Notes: generated by a model not told the origin, from the letters alone. A stretch of DNA of 64,000 bases from Tetragnatha versicolor (GCA_024610705.1 JANDEH010000012.1:10540001-10604000); one strand, 5' to 3'. Counted from the first letter of the stretch, positions 46,338-60,003 are shown. Made by a program: numbers and translations.

Positions 46338-49300
46338 ATATGTGTTATAAAATGATAAATAAATCTTTAGATATTGCTTTAACATGATGCTATTAGTTTT
46401 TAATGTGATTTTTAGAACTTGGTTTTCCAAGTTTGATTTAATAACATTCCAATTTTTTTTGCAAAATTAAACTACATATGGTGCTGTGTTTATCTTGTTC
46501 ACTATCAATTAATTTTTAATGTATGCAGGGAGTTTCTAAATTATTAATACATTCAGTTCTTCTGTCATTTATAAGCTTTTTAGTAGTTCTAGTTTCTTAA
46601 AACAAACACGATTATCTTGACTATTTCGACAATTTTAATGCACCGATACACTAAATTTTCCCTATTATTTGCTTGTTACAATCTCAACATCATAGCGAAA
46701 AATTCAAATTTCTGAACTTTTAGGTAGTTTGATATGTTTGCTATAAGAAGTCATGTGCATCTTTAACTTTAGCTTGCTTTAGCTATAATTGAATAAACAA
46801 GTCCTTATGAGGGTTATCCTCAAATGTAAGCATTTACAACACAGATATAAGAGATTGTCTCTAAATTATCCATTCCAAAGATATCTAAACATTAAAATGA
46901 AGCTAGTATCAATATCCATTTGTAAAAGGTGTTAGCTTTTGAGTGTGATATTGAAAGAAAGAGAAGTATTCCTTCATTTATTATTTACTGGTATAGCTAA
47001 AAAGAACAAAACGTTATGTAACTAGCATGCATTTTTATACATCAAACTTTTATTTGTGACATGTTCATTAATGACTCTCAAAAGAGTAATTTATATTTTT
47101 TTTAGTTTCATTGAATTATTTTATAAATTTTTCATGGCTTAAATGTCTGAGAAATTAAGAACAAAGAAACTGAACATTTTATTGTGCCATAATCTCAATT
47201 CTTTTGATTAAAGCTTTTTTCATTCTTGGTAATTTTTTTCCTTATCATGAAAATTATCATTTTTTTGTTTCTCAAATGAGTTTAAAAGTGATATTGAATG
47301 CCAATAAGAATAGATTTAGGTATAACCTCTTGTGTCCTTTGAAACAGTATTACTTATATGTAAAGTTTTCATCTTTCTTTGTAAGTATCCTGAATTCATT
47401 TTCATTGTAAATAATGTTTTAAGGTTATATGAATTTTATTTTTATACTTGTTTAAATGAAGCATTTTTCTACTTACATGTTTATGCTTTGAGATTTTTTG
47501 TATAATTTTTTAGTGTTATTGTGTACATTTTTTGACATTTGATTGAATGTTTATGATTGTCTTAAAAATAATCATAATATGATTATTTTTAGGCACAGAT
47601 AAATCTTGTTATTTTGTCTTTGTAGGGTTTTAAATTGCTTTTTCTGATGATTTTAATTACCTATGAATAACTTCTTTGTAATATTCTTTCAGTTTTTTCT
47701 ATAACTTCAATATTGATACTTAAAATTTTACATTAATTGGACAGTTTGGAATAAATATCCTTATAAAAGTTGAAGAATATCTTTTTCTATGTATGATTCT
47801 ATTTAGACTTCACCTATTATCACCTTTACTTTCTTATCTTTTGATTCTATCAGTGCTGAGTTGAGAGGTCACCGACACCCATATTATTTGGACCTCCCTC
47901 CTCCAAAATATTTGGTTTCTGGCATATCGTATGAAAATTAAAGTTCTTTCACTTATTTTTTCTTACTAAAACACTAACCCTGGGAGAAGACTTAAACATT
48001 TTAATAGAGAAGATTTTGAAATCCTTTAGGAGCCTCAGATAAAATAAATCAATTTCCTTCAAAAGTAGTTGGAATCCTACAGAATTTCAGTTTTTGATGC
48101 ACATCTCTTAATGTTAACCCCTATAAAGAGTTAACTCACATTCAGCCCACCCCTTATATGCATTCCTGATTAATGCTTTTGTATATTTTCTTGGTTTTTA
48201 ATTGTTAGTAAATTTGTTATTAGCATGCTGATGCAAATTTTTCCTGGGTCAGGAAGAATATTTTTTAAAATTCTGTATTATGATCAAAACTGTTTTTCTA
48301 CTTTTTGTCTACCTAATGTTGAATGAGATTTATTGTTGTACTGGTTGGTTGGGTCTTCTGTAATGATTTAAATGTTTTTTAAATAAAAGTATTTTAAAAT
48401 TATTAAATGTTGTAATATTTCTGTTCATTAAATATTAAGATTAATGTTGATGAATAATGTTAGGAGAAGAATATCAATTATTTTACATGAGTTATAGGAG
48501 AAAAGCTATTGTGTTAACTATGGTTTTAACCAATAGGACTTTTCAAAGTTAGCTTTTTCTTTTATCTGATTGGTTTATCACAGTAGGGAAGTCTTGACAA
48601 AAAAAAGGTGTTATCTTCCTTAATAAGAGATAATAAACTTAATTTTTACTTACATCTCAACTAAATTAGAAGTAATATTGTAATACTGCATTTTCAAGTA
48701 GTTCTAATTCTATAATTCTTGTTAACTGGTTTCTTCAATGGTAACTAAACATAAATGTTCTCATTGATTATTTTCAAAAAACAATTTTTGTGATAAATTA
48801 GTTTTGAGTAAAAAAAATAATTTTTAAGAAGCTATAAATTTTGTATTTTACATAATTGTTTGAAAATCTTGCCAAGTATTTTTGAATTACTATGGAATTT
48901 GGACTCATTGTTTTAATTCTAAGATAAATTTACTTTTTAGAATGTATAAAAAAATCTTTGAAGGATCATTTCTAGCTGATTTCAAAATATTGGATTATTT
49001 TAATGTTTGAGGAAACTATTAACTTAGTTTTGTTCTCCATTTTTATAATCATTTCATTTTCATAGCTGCTTCATTTATTTGATGTGGGATCTTGAAAGAT
49101 ATATAATATGCACATGTAAGCTACTTATTTCCACTATTAGTGTCAAGATAATTTCTTTCAATAAAAATTCACTGATTAAAAATAAATTTTATGAAACATT
49201 TCTGTACTAAAACTAATTCCAAAATTTACTACTAGGACATACATGATAGTTTCTAATCTATCTTCTGTTCCTGTATATTTAAATTTGATAGAGCTCTTTT

Positions 49301-49966
49301 ACTTTAACTTTTAAATATGTTTATCCTTTATTAGGTATTTGATTGTAGGTGCATTACATATTTGGTATATTGATTTTACTGACAGATAAGAAGTGAAAAT
49401 GATATTTTTATTGCATAAAAGCATCTTTTTTTTGTATTATTCCGTAGAAAAAAGGTAAGAATTTACCAATATTATAGAATGTTACCTAGTAAGTCTAATT
49501 TTAGACAATTAGTTAATTAATTTGTATAAAAAGTAAAAGAATGGATAAAACTGACAATACCTCTTCACCGTTTTTGTTATTTGTCAGTATTAGTTCCTAA
49601 TTTTACTTAATCTGTGAAAGCTAATAAGATTAATAATCTAGTATTAGTTCAAGCAGTGTTGTGTCATTCTTTCAGTTGGGGGGTATTATTACAAATATTT
49701 TCTTGTATATATTGATGCACTGCTTACATTTAAGTTAAATTTTTAGCTTTTATGTATCTAAAGCTTTGAACTAATATGTTAATATAGGTAAGGACTTTGT
49801 TTAGTGTTTTGAATACTAGTTTTCATACTATGTAATTAGTTTAAGATAATTAGATAATTTTAAATAGTTTGTTTCAGTTTTTTATTGAAGTGCTATTTAA
49901 AGTGTTTTTGTTCTTTTTGGGAAATAGTATGCAACAGTAGTGACATAGAATGCTTTTCTATTTTAG
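46338..49966 (+). other. Quiet AT-rich intron 5' of exon 8
   Basis: No transposon ends apart from a 30-bp palindrome at 47563-47592 (taaaaataatcat / atgattattttta). The frame at 47204-47410 is low-complexity. It ends with tgcttttctattttag, the acceptor at 49965-49966. Confidence 0.5.
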
Positions 49967-50205
49967 ATCATGGAATTAGTTTTGATAATCATCTCCAGCC
50001 TGTTTTTAGTTTGAAAAAAGTGTTTCCACCCATCTGCAAGTATTGCAGCCGGCAATTTTGTACCGAACAAACTTTAAAACGACATGTTTTAGAGAGGCAT
50101 GTATCTAATCCAAAGAGATTTCAATGTGAGTTATGTCAAAAAACCTTTTCTCGAAGACACTATCTCATGACTCATCGAAGATTGGTTCATTCTCAGTATG
50201 AATGA
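49967..50205 (+). CDS. Alternative 3'-terminal exon 8: paired C2H2 zinc fingers
   Basis: Phase-1 acceptor at 49966, TGA at 50203-50205, about 79 residues. Lead DHGISFDNHLQPVFSLKKVF precedes finger 1 (C24, C27, H40, H45; four residues between histidines as in exon 4), linker VSNPKRFQ and finger 2 (C54, C57, H70, H75; FSRRHYLMTH). It ends four residues after the last histidine (SQYE). Finger 2 has R-R-H where its relatives have R-K-D. An AATAAA at 50471-50476 is a possible poly(A) signal 266 bases after the stop. Another AG at 49877 is in the wrong phase. Confidence 0.9.
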
Positions 50206-53200
50206 AAAATGAGTAGCTTTATAAAAATGTATGTTTAAATATTATTTACACAAAGCAATTTTTTACTGTAATAGGTTTAAAATTTATATTATATGAAATT
50301 GTTAATAATATTTTAAATTGTAAGAGTGTAGGATTCATAACTTTCTTTGGTATTTTAGAATTAGGTGGGCCCAAGTCTCACCAATTTGTGCCTGATTGGT
50401 GACATTTTACAAATTACTCGTTAAAATATAATAGCAAAAGTTATAAACATCACTGTCAATTGAGATATTGAATAAATAGTTGTTTGGAACGATTTATTTA
50501 TCATTCAATTTGACACTTATGCCAACCTAATGAGTAATTATCATTCCCTCTTTTTATTTAAATAAACTATGTATTTTAAATAAATACACAATATTAAAAT
50601 TGGTAATACTTTGAGGTATTAAAACACGAAGAAACTCTTTCCTTATTAGGTTAAATATTTTTAAAATGCAGTATTAAAATATAATTCTTGATAACTATTA
50701 GTAATTTTTAGTGTTTGTTGAATTTAGTTTGATCTGCTAAGAAATACTGACTTATTATTTTTATATAGTTTTAATAATAACAACAGTACATCCCCAGATT
50801 TAAATAACTACTGTGTATTTCCTAATTATTCAATTCAGTTTATTTTCATCCAAGTTTGTATTGATGCTTTATTTAATTATGGGAATTATTTAAATCCCTT
50901 ATTTGCATAATTTATTTCTAGTCATGTTTTCATAAGGGTTAAAAGTTTGAAATATACCCTGTAGTCTATGTATATGCAAATACAAAATGTAATTGCTTCT
51001 TTTTATATTTCCACTTTTATAGCTACAAAAATATTATTGAATTTACTGGGAAAATATGTGTTGATTTTGAAACCCAAATACTATTTAGCTAGGAAATTGT
51101 TGAAATAATTATGTTTTTTCAGTTAACCTACAACTATGTATGCAGTGAAACAGTTGAGCTGTAAATAGCTATTTTTTTAAATGTAAATTTTCCCATAAGA
51201 GGTCAAGGTGCCTCATACCATACCAAAAATTTATTTTTGTAAATATTTTTATAAGTATAATATTTTATTTTACCTTGAACCCTTAGCAGTTATCTCTTAG
51301 TGTTAAAGATTTTTAAGTTTTAAATTTCCTTCTCTAACATAATCACTAAGGAACAATACCTTGTTTTCAAACTTAATACAGTTTTGGTGTGTTTTCAAAA
51401 AGCATTGACATTTTCACTTATTATATGTTAAACACTTAACTGTCAGTTTTCCCCTCCTAAGATATGTAAAATATCCAGATTGATTTTGAGTAATAAATGT
51501 CCTTCGTTGTGCAATTGTTAGCTATTTATAGTAAGTAAAAGTTTTAACTAGGGCTGGAATTTCCATGTAATTAATACACATCTTTTCAGAAATCTGATTA
51601 CATATTTTTGCTACATATCCATCCTTTTTTAGGTTTTTCACAAATAATCACAAGTTTTGCCCAGTTTATTAAAAAAGATATAATATGTTATCAAGTTACA
51701 CATATGAAATTGTTGAAATATAATAAACTCAATTGTAAGTTTATCTAAAAGTTGTGTACTCAGGATTAACAATTGGAACATGTCCATTTCGAGTTTCCCA
51801 TTTACTTTTACCTTTAGAGGGAGTAAAATCCCAAATATCACTCAAATAACTTCCTATAAGGACTTAAAAGCTCAGGTTTTAATGTTTCCAGAATTCGTTA
51901 CATATTATATGTACATATTTTGAGTTTTTAATTAGATGGAAATCACAGCCCTAGTTATAACCTATTACTCTGTGCAGCTAATATCTTATAAAAAGTTTAT
52001 TTTATTTGTAATACTAAATGAGAAGTTAACTTGAATTTTAAAAAAATACTATTTAGTATGTGTTGATTGCATAAGTTTATGTCAAAGAATTGACAATATA
52101 ATCAGTAGTAAGAGGAGAATGGTTTTCCCTGAACTTCTTAGTAAAAGACAAAATCTTTCGTTCTCTACTGATTAACCAACTGTTAGAAAGAATATTTATT
52201 ATTTATTGTAATTTAGCCTCAAAAGTAAAAATTTCTAATTAGTTACAATGGATGATTTATAACATTAAAACTTAATTGGTGTTTTGTTTTGTAAAAGTGC
52301 AGTTCAGGTTCAAGTCTTGAGTAAAAAAAACTAGTTAAAATGATAGGGATCAACACCTCTTAGGAAAGAAATAATCAGGAATATATATTTTTATCAAGTT
52401 GATATTTTTACTTTATTTTGAAAACTGAATGGATTTTAAATACGGAATGCTGGGCTTCATCTAAATTAATTCATATAATTTCAAAGAAGAATTTTTAAAA
52501 ACTTAAATCACTCGAATATCTCTAATTCATTCTCGTTAGTCCTTTGAATCTATTATTAAATCATTTCATATTTATTTTGGATTATTCAATCTTTTTTGTG
52601 GTGCCTTAGCTTTGAATTGAAATACTTTGTGTATACTTTGTCTAGTCTTAGAATTTTTTTAAAGAAAATTTTATTTAAAACAAATCAATTAATGAGCATT
52701 TTTGTAAAAGTATCTGATTAAATTATTTTAATTGTAAAATGTTATGTATAGAAAATACATTTTCAACCATGTATGTTGTATTTCTATTATAAGTATTGAT
52801 TGTAGTACATAAATGATCTTTTACAAGCCTTTTAAAAGGTTGACTGGAGAATTATCATTACAAGAGACTTGCTTTTTTTTATTTTTTAGATTTAAAGTTA
52901 ATAAGTTTTTCTTAAATCTATATAAACTTGTCTTAGTATTCAATTCACATTTTTGAAAGTTGCTTAAACTTTGTATTTTTTTAGGTAATAGGAATTTAAA
53001 ACAAAGCTATGTTTTGTTATGTGTAAAAAAATTTTATACAATGAATACATTAGCATTAGTCTCCCATAAGATATACCTGAATGTTTCTTAGAAATTTTAC
53101 TTCAAGAGAGTGTTTGAAAATGTTCCTTACAATGTAAAATTATAGATACAGTAGTCATTAAGAATTTAACAAAAATATCTCTAAAAATATTTAACAAATT

Positions 53201-53307
53201 TCACTAGAAAAATACAGTTTTTTATGCTTTGCATCCAAATATATCTTAACATTCATTCTATTGTTCTGTCGAAGGTATACACAACCTTATTTCTTTATCA
53301 AATTAAC
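50206..53307 (+). other. AT-rich intron
   Basis: No finger exon or repeat seen except a short palindrome near 50381-50403 (caccaat...attggtg). The 51638-51841 minus frame has no motif. Confidence 0.5.
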
Positions 53308-53675
53308 TACAGTATACTCTTGATATGATGAAGTCAAAGCAACAAGTACATTTGAGTTAGTTTTCAACAAGTTTTTTTCTAACAAGGAAATCCTCTGAAA
53401 CTTATTGACTGATACAACAGAGACAAATTTTTAATAGCACACCATACTTTTATGCATTTTTCACTTTTTTGAAAGTCATTAACCCACTTTTATTAACAAT
53501 AGAATTATCACTATACAGAATTATCATTCTTTAAAACAAGGATATTATCAAGAAGTATTTGACATAAAAAGGGTAATTAACATTAGAGTAATTGGTAATG
53601 TCATAGGGGGAAATATCTTTAATAGAAATAAATGTTTTCAGCATAATGAAGTTAGTCATATTGAGAGTTACTGTA
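53308..53675. mobile_element. pogo/Tigger-like MITE
   Basis: Ends TACAGTATACTCTTGATATG and, reversed, TACAGTAACTCTCAATATGA, with TA borders. No coding capacity. Degenerate, so moderate confidence. Confidence 0.6.
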
Positions 53676-54303
53676 TTTCATGGTATAACTTCTGAAATCT
53701 AGGTATTCCATCCATCTAAAAAATCCTTTTGACATGGTGGTCATTTGTAGTGCCTTATAATATTTATCCCTGTTTTGATAATAAAATGTGAAAAAAGTCT
53801 TGCTTTTCATTCATCAATGCTAGAAATAACTCAGTCAAGGAATGATGTGAGAAGTGTACTTTAAGTTACCAGGCAGTTGAATTATTGATACCATATCCTA
53901 TAGTTCTTATAGTAAAACAAGGAATATATTAATAAAGGTTATTGAACAAAAAGTTAAGTAAAATTGTGTAAAAAGGGACTATAAATGAGGAGGGAGGGAA
54001 ATAAGTATAGAATAAATGTATCACATCAAGGGACAATGTTAAACACGTTTAAGTTGGAAATTAAATACAAAATGCACTTCCAAAACTGCAATGCAAAACT
54101 AAAAACCAGAACATAATTATTGAAAAAATGTTTAAAACAAAAAAAAAAGGTTTTAAAATGCACTAAAAAGTATAAAATAATATTGATTGCTCTAAATTAC
54201 TAAAAAACAATAACTCAAGAGCTCTTTAATGGTTGTATAATCTCCGAACAATTTTATTAACCATTGCTGAGTGGGATTGCGGGTGTAGTAATTCGAAACC
54301 CTA
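53676..54303 (+). other. AT-rich spacer
   Basis: Nothing recognised. Confidence 0.4.
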
Positions 54304-54564
54304 ATAAGGAACTTGCATGTGTCAGATTTTCAGAAACATTCAAGTGTTCCGTATGGTTTTTTGTATAGTAAAATGAATTATTTTGTCAATTTTTCAAAAA
54401 AGTGAACAAGTAATTATATATTTTAATTTAAAAGTCAAGAAAAAATCACGTGACTGAAAACGCGAAGTGTGTTTGCATGCACAGTGGCGTTGAATTCCAT
54501 TGGGCCAAATTGCAATCAAAGTTGAATTTCTATGTTTTAGTTGATGATTTCCTATTTCTGAAGT

Positions 54565-54845
54565 GCCCGATGCATATTCGCACATCCCAACGGTTCGGTC
54601 CTGACGAGCTTAGTGCGCATGCTCGGGGAGAAAAAAAGGATCTTTGGATAATTGCTATCATTAATGAATCCCCGCTGGTGCAGTGGTAGAGTGCGTGCTT
54701 AGCATGCGGTAGGTCGTGGGTTCGATCCCCGATTTATTGTTTTATTAAAATTTCTAAAAAAACCAGCTAAAATAAGTCCACACGCATGCGCACTAAGCTC
54801 GTCAGGACCAAACCGTTGGGATGTGTGAAAATGCGTGTCCGATAT
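54565..54845 (+). mobile_element. tRNA-carrying MITE, copy B
   Basis: The arms pair over more than 50 bp: cacatcccaacggttcggtc and ctgacgagcttagtgcgcat on the left, complements on the right. The centre is a tRNA-Ala-like segment followed by atttattgttttatt, the same layout as copy A. Confidence 0.85.
54668..54733 (+). repeat. tRNA-Ala-like pol III promoter segment, copy B
   Basis: tggtgcagtggtagagtgcg (A box), anticodon-like loop ttagcat (AGC, Ala) between gtgc and gcgg, and a B box GGTTCGATCCC. The best preserved of the three copies, but there is no acceptor stem pairing and the D arm is damaged. Confidence 0.7.
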
Positions 54846-55247
54846 AAGTGTTTTAATAGATATTTACCTTCTAGGCACTTCTGGTGACGGTCAGAAATCC
54901 AAGGCAAACATTTTATAGTCTGTTCATTTTGAACTGGCGCTTGAAAATATTTCCTTCCCCCACCACCGATCGGTAACCATAGCAACTATCTTCTTCAAAG
55001 TGACGAAGAAGGCTTACTATTGGCTGCTCGAAGATAGTAACTATGGTTACGCTTCTAGCGTGGGGGAAAGCTTGTGACGTCACTATGCATGCAATTAAGC
55101 GTTTTCAGGCGCTTCGAAAAAGACGATTTTTGATAATTTTTTTTGCAATCGAAAAATTTCTCAATCGGCCTCAAATTTTGTGTAGTGGCTTATTTTGGCG
55201 TGAAGAATAGATTAAAAGAATAAAAAAAATCATGCAAGTTCCTTATC

Positions 55248-56352
55248 CCCCCCCGAAAGAGCCGTGCCTCTCAAAATACAGGGGTTTCTGATAAAAAGAA
55301 TCAAACGATCTTTCCCCCCAAATATTTTTTTCCAACTGTAGCACTGATTTTAAGTTGTTTTTGAGGTTTTTGGACGTTGTCTGAACTTGCGCCCTTTTTT
55401 TTGGTTGACACCAGTTGACAGTCCCCAATTCGGTTTGTTAAGAATGGCAACGATTCTATTTCCGGTAGAGAATACTTCCGGTATGAAAATTCATGGATGT
55501 TGATTTGTTAGTAAACATGCGCATGTTTCTTTGGTTTCTTTATAAGTCATGATATTAATGAAATATCTGTTGCATATATGGCAAACCTTTAAAAAATGCG
55601 GACCAAACTGTGAAATTAAAAAAAGTTTCGGGCTGTAGGTTTTAGGTAGTTCTAGGGAAAATAATACTATAGGAATAGAATCTTGGAAGTGCCGTTCAGG
55701 AAGCAGAGTCGTAAATTTCTAGAGGCCGTCTGGTTTGTTCAGAAAATAATTTTTTCAGTTAGAGGTTTCAAGTGTGAATAACAGGTTAAAAGTTTACGCT
55801 GAACCACGCTTATGTGGTTTTAAGCCAAAATTGATTGAGAACAAGGGTTCCTCCCACTTAAAAAATTTAATGTTACTCATTTTTTATGCATCATCCTTTT
55901 GATGGCATCCAGGTGACTTGCCTTTTGTCAAAAAGTTATCCAAGTATATTCTCCAAACTTTGAAATTATTTTATGCTGTTGAAAATGTCATCTCCCTAGG
56001 TAAACGGAGATTCACCACTGAAATATTTTTGAAACAGGTTCACTTTCTTATTGGTAAATCATGTTTCCTAAGCCATTATGGATAGCTTGTCTTCTCAGGG
56101 TATTATGTGTGCCCCCAGGCTTTCCACTTAAATTTGTCTATGAAACTCAGTTGAAGAAAGGTACTAAACATGGAGTGATAATTGTTGTACTTTTTTAAAT
56201 TGATATTAATTATAATTATATAACAACGGTTTCACTAAAAACCACCAAGCTCTTTTAGACACCAAAAGTTAGAAGTGTATCATTTTAAACTCAGATTAAA
56301 ATTTCAAATATGTCAATACCTGTTCAGTTATATCAATAAAAAACATTAATGA
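55248..56352. other. Spacer with repeat debris
   Basis: C-runs at 55245-55320 and a stretch 56056-56150 homologous to 42840-42930. Short minus frame 55243-55428 has no motif. Confidence 0.4.
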
Positions 56353-56474
56353 CCATATTCTGTGCTACTTGATCAGCGGTTAACCACCAATCAAAGAGGG
56401 AATCACCGACTATGATTGGTGGAATCCTACTTTGATTGCTGTTTAACCGCTGGTCATAAAGTACAGAATAGCCC
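56353..56474. mobile_element. Short MITE, about 122 bp
   Basis: Arms tattctgtgctacttgatca / tattctgtactttatgacca followed by gcggttaa on both; the centre has a second inverted pair caccaatca/tgattggtgg. Confidence 0.75.
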
Positions 56475-57092
56475 GTAAAAGTTGTTGATATTTGAAAATA
56501 CGGTGTTCAAAACAGCTTGGTAAAGTGGGACCAGAGATATTTCACGCAATGAAAGTCGAAAATACGCTTTAAAAAACTAGCCAGGCATGTTTTCACGCTT
56601 TGAATTTTCAGCAAAGGTTTTGTAAAAAAAAAATCAAACCGAAATCGAAAAATATTTTTTTAAACGAATTTGTAATATTGAATAATTATTTCATTCAGGT
56701 TTAATGTAAAATAAATTGTTTTACCTCTAATGTTTAATATTTTCTTCTGACACTTAACAGATGTTATAATTGTTAAAAAACAAAATAGCATCCTCATTTT
56801 TTCTATTTCATTTTGTTTATTAAAAAAGAAAGTGCTTTTATAAAGAAATTTGTCAGTTTATGCCATTTCTGTATGTATCTCCTCATAAATGAATTTCACG
56901 CTTTCTAATAAAGTCAAGGAGTATTTTTACTCCTCCAAAAAAATCCTAAGAATAACACTGACTGGGACTATTAACGGAATTGCACCATATCAACTTAACG
57001 TAGTTGGTCTCTGCACTTCTTTTGTAAAAAAACTGGTCATTTTGTTGAAATTTGTTTTATCTATTTATTTTCTTTTAATTTTAGGTTCTTAA
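56475..57092 (+). other. AT-rich spacer
   Basis: A 67-codon plus frame at 56889-57092 (MNFTLSNKVKEYF...) has no recognised domain and is not called. Confidence 0.4.
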
Positions 57093-57361
57093 TTAGTGGT
57101 AGATCCAGGGGGATGGCACGGGGGCACATTACCCCTAGATAAATGACATCTGATGAAAATTTCTTCAAAAATCACAACTTTTAAAGCTTTGTAACTTTAA
57201 AGCACAACTTTTAAAGCTTTCCCAATATGTAACAATATAACTAAAATAAGTGTATTTTCCATTAATTGTTTCAAAAATATCACGGATTTCATTGCATAAG
57301 ATGTTTTAAAAAGTGTGTGTGTGTGTTTGGTGCCTCCCAGAAATCAAACCTGGATCAGTTG
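57093..57361. mobile_element. hAT-like MITE of the GGATCCAGGGGG group
   Basis: Left agtggtagatccaggggg; right, reversed, caactgatccaggtttgat. It contains two close copies of cacaacttttaaagctt and a short (GT)n. Related to 42352-42780. Confidence 0.6.
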
Positions 57362-58255
57362 CACATTATCCTGTCAACTGTCAGTTTCAGCAGCACAATT
57401 AACTTTTGGCTATAATTTTCTTTTTTTAGCGGCAGGGTCCACAGGATAATACTCAAGTAAATTACTTTTTTTCTCTTGTTTATAAATGGTCCCAGTATTG
57501 CAGCACTAAGTGCTATTGTACAGATATCTGAAGTATTTGTGTTTTTTTTCTGTATCTTATTACTATAAGCTTATTTTTTAAGGTGTAATCAGTATATTCT
57601 TCTTATATAATCTTACCAGTTTACGGTTATGAACATTTTATATTAATTGATATTACAACATAAACAACAGCAAAGCATTCTTAGAATTACAATCCTTAAA
57701 TTATTTAATGAACCATGTAGCTTTTAACTGTGTATTCTTAGTTTGGCAATTTCCTTTCTCCCTATGTATAAAATAATCAGTAAATAAACATATCTGTAGT
57801 CATCATTTGATTTGAAATATGCTTGTTAATATTTTTAAAAATTTGACTTTCATGATTTTTTGTTATCTATCTTTAGCCTAGAGTAACTTAGTATTTTTAA
57901 TGGGAAAAATTTTCAAGCATAGTTTTTCTTACTTTTTTTTACCTACCATTTAGTATTTACTTTTACTGTATATTTTAATTGCCTTTCAACTGTTCTCTGT
58001 GTGACAACTCTTAGGGGCCATCCATAAATAATCTCCCGCTTGGAGGAGAGGGAATGGGTTAATCAATCTTTGACACTTAGTGACAAGGAGAAGCAGGGTT
58101 TCAAGAATCATGACATCACACATTGAAAATCAACTAGAAAACTAAACTAACTAACTTTGAACTTGATAGGTGGGGTGCACTTAAACTTCAATAAAAACAT
58201 AGGGTCACAGATTTTTATCTTCATAATTCTAAACTTATTATTGGTAGCAAAGTAT
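57362..58255 (+). other. AT-rich spacer
   Basis: Nothing recognised. Confidence 0.4.
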
Positions 58256-58263
58256 AACATGTG

Positions 58264-58822
58264 TAGGCTTACCACACGTCCAGGATTACCCCGGACAGTC
58301 CGGGGTTTTTAGAGCTGTCCGGGGAAATGTATCCTGGGTTTTCATACTTTAAAGATTTGCCAGACGTTTTTATGAAAAATCGTGACAAACTCTTGAAAAT
58401 CGCGTTGGTATACATTATCTAAAGGTGGACACAAATTGGAGCCGAGCGGCGAAGGCGAACAGCCACGAACACGCTCTGCGCACGCGCAACTCGGAGGCTC
58501 TAAGAGCGGCGCTTGCGCAGAGCTTGTTCGTGGCTGTTCGCTACGCCGCTCGGCTCCAATTTGTGTTCACCTTAACATCTGTATTAATTTGGAGAACTTA
58601 CTTTCAGTGATCTTTATAATAAAATTAACTTTATAAAGTCAATCAAACAATTTTTGAAAAAATAATGTTGAAAAAAAGAAATAAAATTTGATATTTCTGT
58701 TCAATGTTTATTAGTTTGAATGTTTTTCCTTATTTTTTAATCTTTGATGATTTGATATGGTACTTATTAAGAAATTTCAAAAATATGTCCTGGGTTTGAC
58801 CCAAGAAAATATGGTAAGCCTA
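58264..58822. mobile_element. hAT-like element with perfect 8-bp duplication
   Basis: Termini TAGGCTTACCACACGTCC and, reversed, TAGGCTTACCATATTTTC; aacatgtg flanks both sides (58256-58263, 58823-58830). The ccccggacagtccgggg hairpin next to the left end is typical of this terminal type. It hosts a second MITE at 58422-58573. Confidence 0.9.
58422..58573. mobile_element. GC-rich fold-back MITE, 152 bp
   Basis: Arms AAGGTGGACACAAATTGGAG and complement (one difference), continuing through ccgagcggcg and gcgaacagccacgaaca. Strikingly GC- and CpG-rich in AT-rich DNA. The two plus-strand frames of about 60 codons overlapping it are artefacts of this composition. Confidence 0.88.
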
Positions 58823-58892
58823 AACATGTGACAAAGCAAGAGGGAGGGTATAAGTGGGCCTCTTTATGAAATAGGGGGGGGGGCAAAAAAAT

Positions 58893-59429
58893 CAGGGTTG
58901 GCAAGGTTTTTCCCATCCCTGGTAAATGTCCATGAACCATGTTAAAAACTGATATTTACTGTCGTGGAAAAACTGTGTTCTCTCGGAAAAAAACTTTTTC
59001 CCAGAGGGGAAATACTGGGTATTCTAGCAGTATGGGATCTACCAGTTTAGTTAGCTCATTAGGATTAGTTAGCTTATGAGCTTTAATTGGTTCATTAGGA
59101 TTGAAAACCCCCCAAAATTCAAAAAACATCAGATGCGGTGTCACAAACCACCCTATAAATCCAGCTAATTAAACTGTAAATCCATACTGCAAGAATACCA
59201 AGTACTGGGGTTTTCCCACATCATATGAGAAACATTGCATTTTTAAATACGTGGGAATTACTGTGATCTCCTGATCTTGAGGTAACTTAATTTTGTTTTA
59301 TGCAATAATTCTTATTTATTCATATTGTCATCTGGAATCTTAGTCATTTTCTTACATATATATTGTCATTTATTGGTTTTCCCTGTATTTACCAGTTTTT
59401 CCCAGTGGGATGGGAAAAACACAACCCTG
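58893..59429. mobile_element. hAT-like element, 537 bp
   Basis: Starts CAGGGTTGGCAAGGTTTTTC, ends (reversed) CAGGGTTGTGTTTTTCCCA, flanked by aaaaaaat on both sides (58885-58892, 59430-59437). Internal repeats of ttagttagctcatta-like sequence. No transposase. Confidence 0.82.
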
Positions 59430-59742
59430 AAAAAAATGTTGAAAAATGTGACAGGATGGCTCCTTATTTAAAAAAAATTTAAAACTACTATCTGTGTCTA
59501 CTATGTGAGTTTTTAAAATTTATAGTTTTGATTGTGTTATTTATTCTTAAAAGTTTATTTCCTGTAAAAATAGTTGTATTAGGGTAGATGAATGAAGAAG
59601 ATCTACCCGCTTTTCACACCTAGTTTTCTAATTTTCTAAGGGATTAAGTTTGTTTCTGCATAGTTTGTAGTGAACTCTCTATTTGTAAATTTCCATCAAA
59701 GCAAGATCTTATTAGATTACAGATAATAAATTTTAAAGCAAA

Positions 59743-59892
59743 TACAGTAGACCCTTGTTAGAGTGACTCCTCATGGGACCATGGATATTATGTGGTTTTA
59801 ATGAAAGGACGATATAACGAATAAAATTAGCACTATGATGGTCAGGCAATCTGTACTTTTCTTACTGGTCATTGCTATGAGGTTCTACTGCA
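59743..59892. mobile_element. pogo/Tigger-like MITE, 150 bp
   Basis: Left TACAGTAGACCCTTGTTAGA; right, reversed, begins tgcagtagaacctcatag. Lies about 110 bp before the duplicated segment upstream of exon 9. A lone, related end occurs at about 61148-61168 (ggtattactgta). Confidence 0.55.
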
Positions 59893-60003
59893 TCATGTTA
59901 TTGAAACAAAATTGATGTCACTTTTTCTTGCCAGCCATTACTTTCCAATCTGTGTTAAAATTAATTTTTTTAAACTTTGAATTAAATATCAATACTACTG
60001 TTT

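Larger units (their letters stand above)
54304..55247. mobile_element. Composite inverted-repeat block with ATAAGGAACTTGCATG ends
   Basis: ataaggaacttgcatg occurs at 54304 and inverted at 55232-55247, suggesting an outer element. Inside are a tRNA-carrying MITE (54565-54845) and a separate inverted repeat at 54955-55068 (ggtaaccatagcaactatct with agatagtaactatggttac). Facing blocks with cgttttcaggcgcttcg/cgcgaag suggest further arm pairing. Confidence 0.6.

Noticed and set aside
58425..58636. Two overlapping plus frames rich in Ala/Arg
   Set aside because: Caused by the GC-rich fold-back MITE at 58422-58573.
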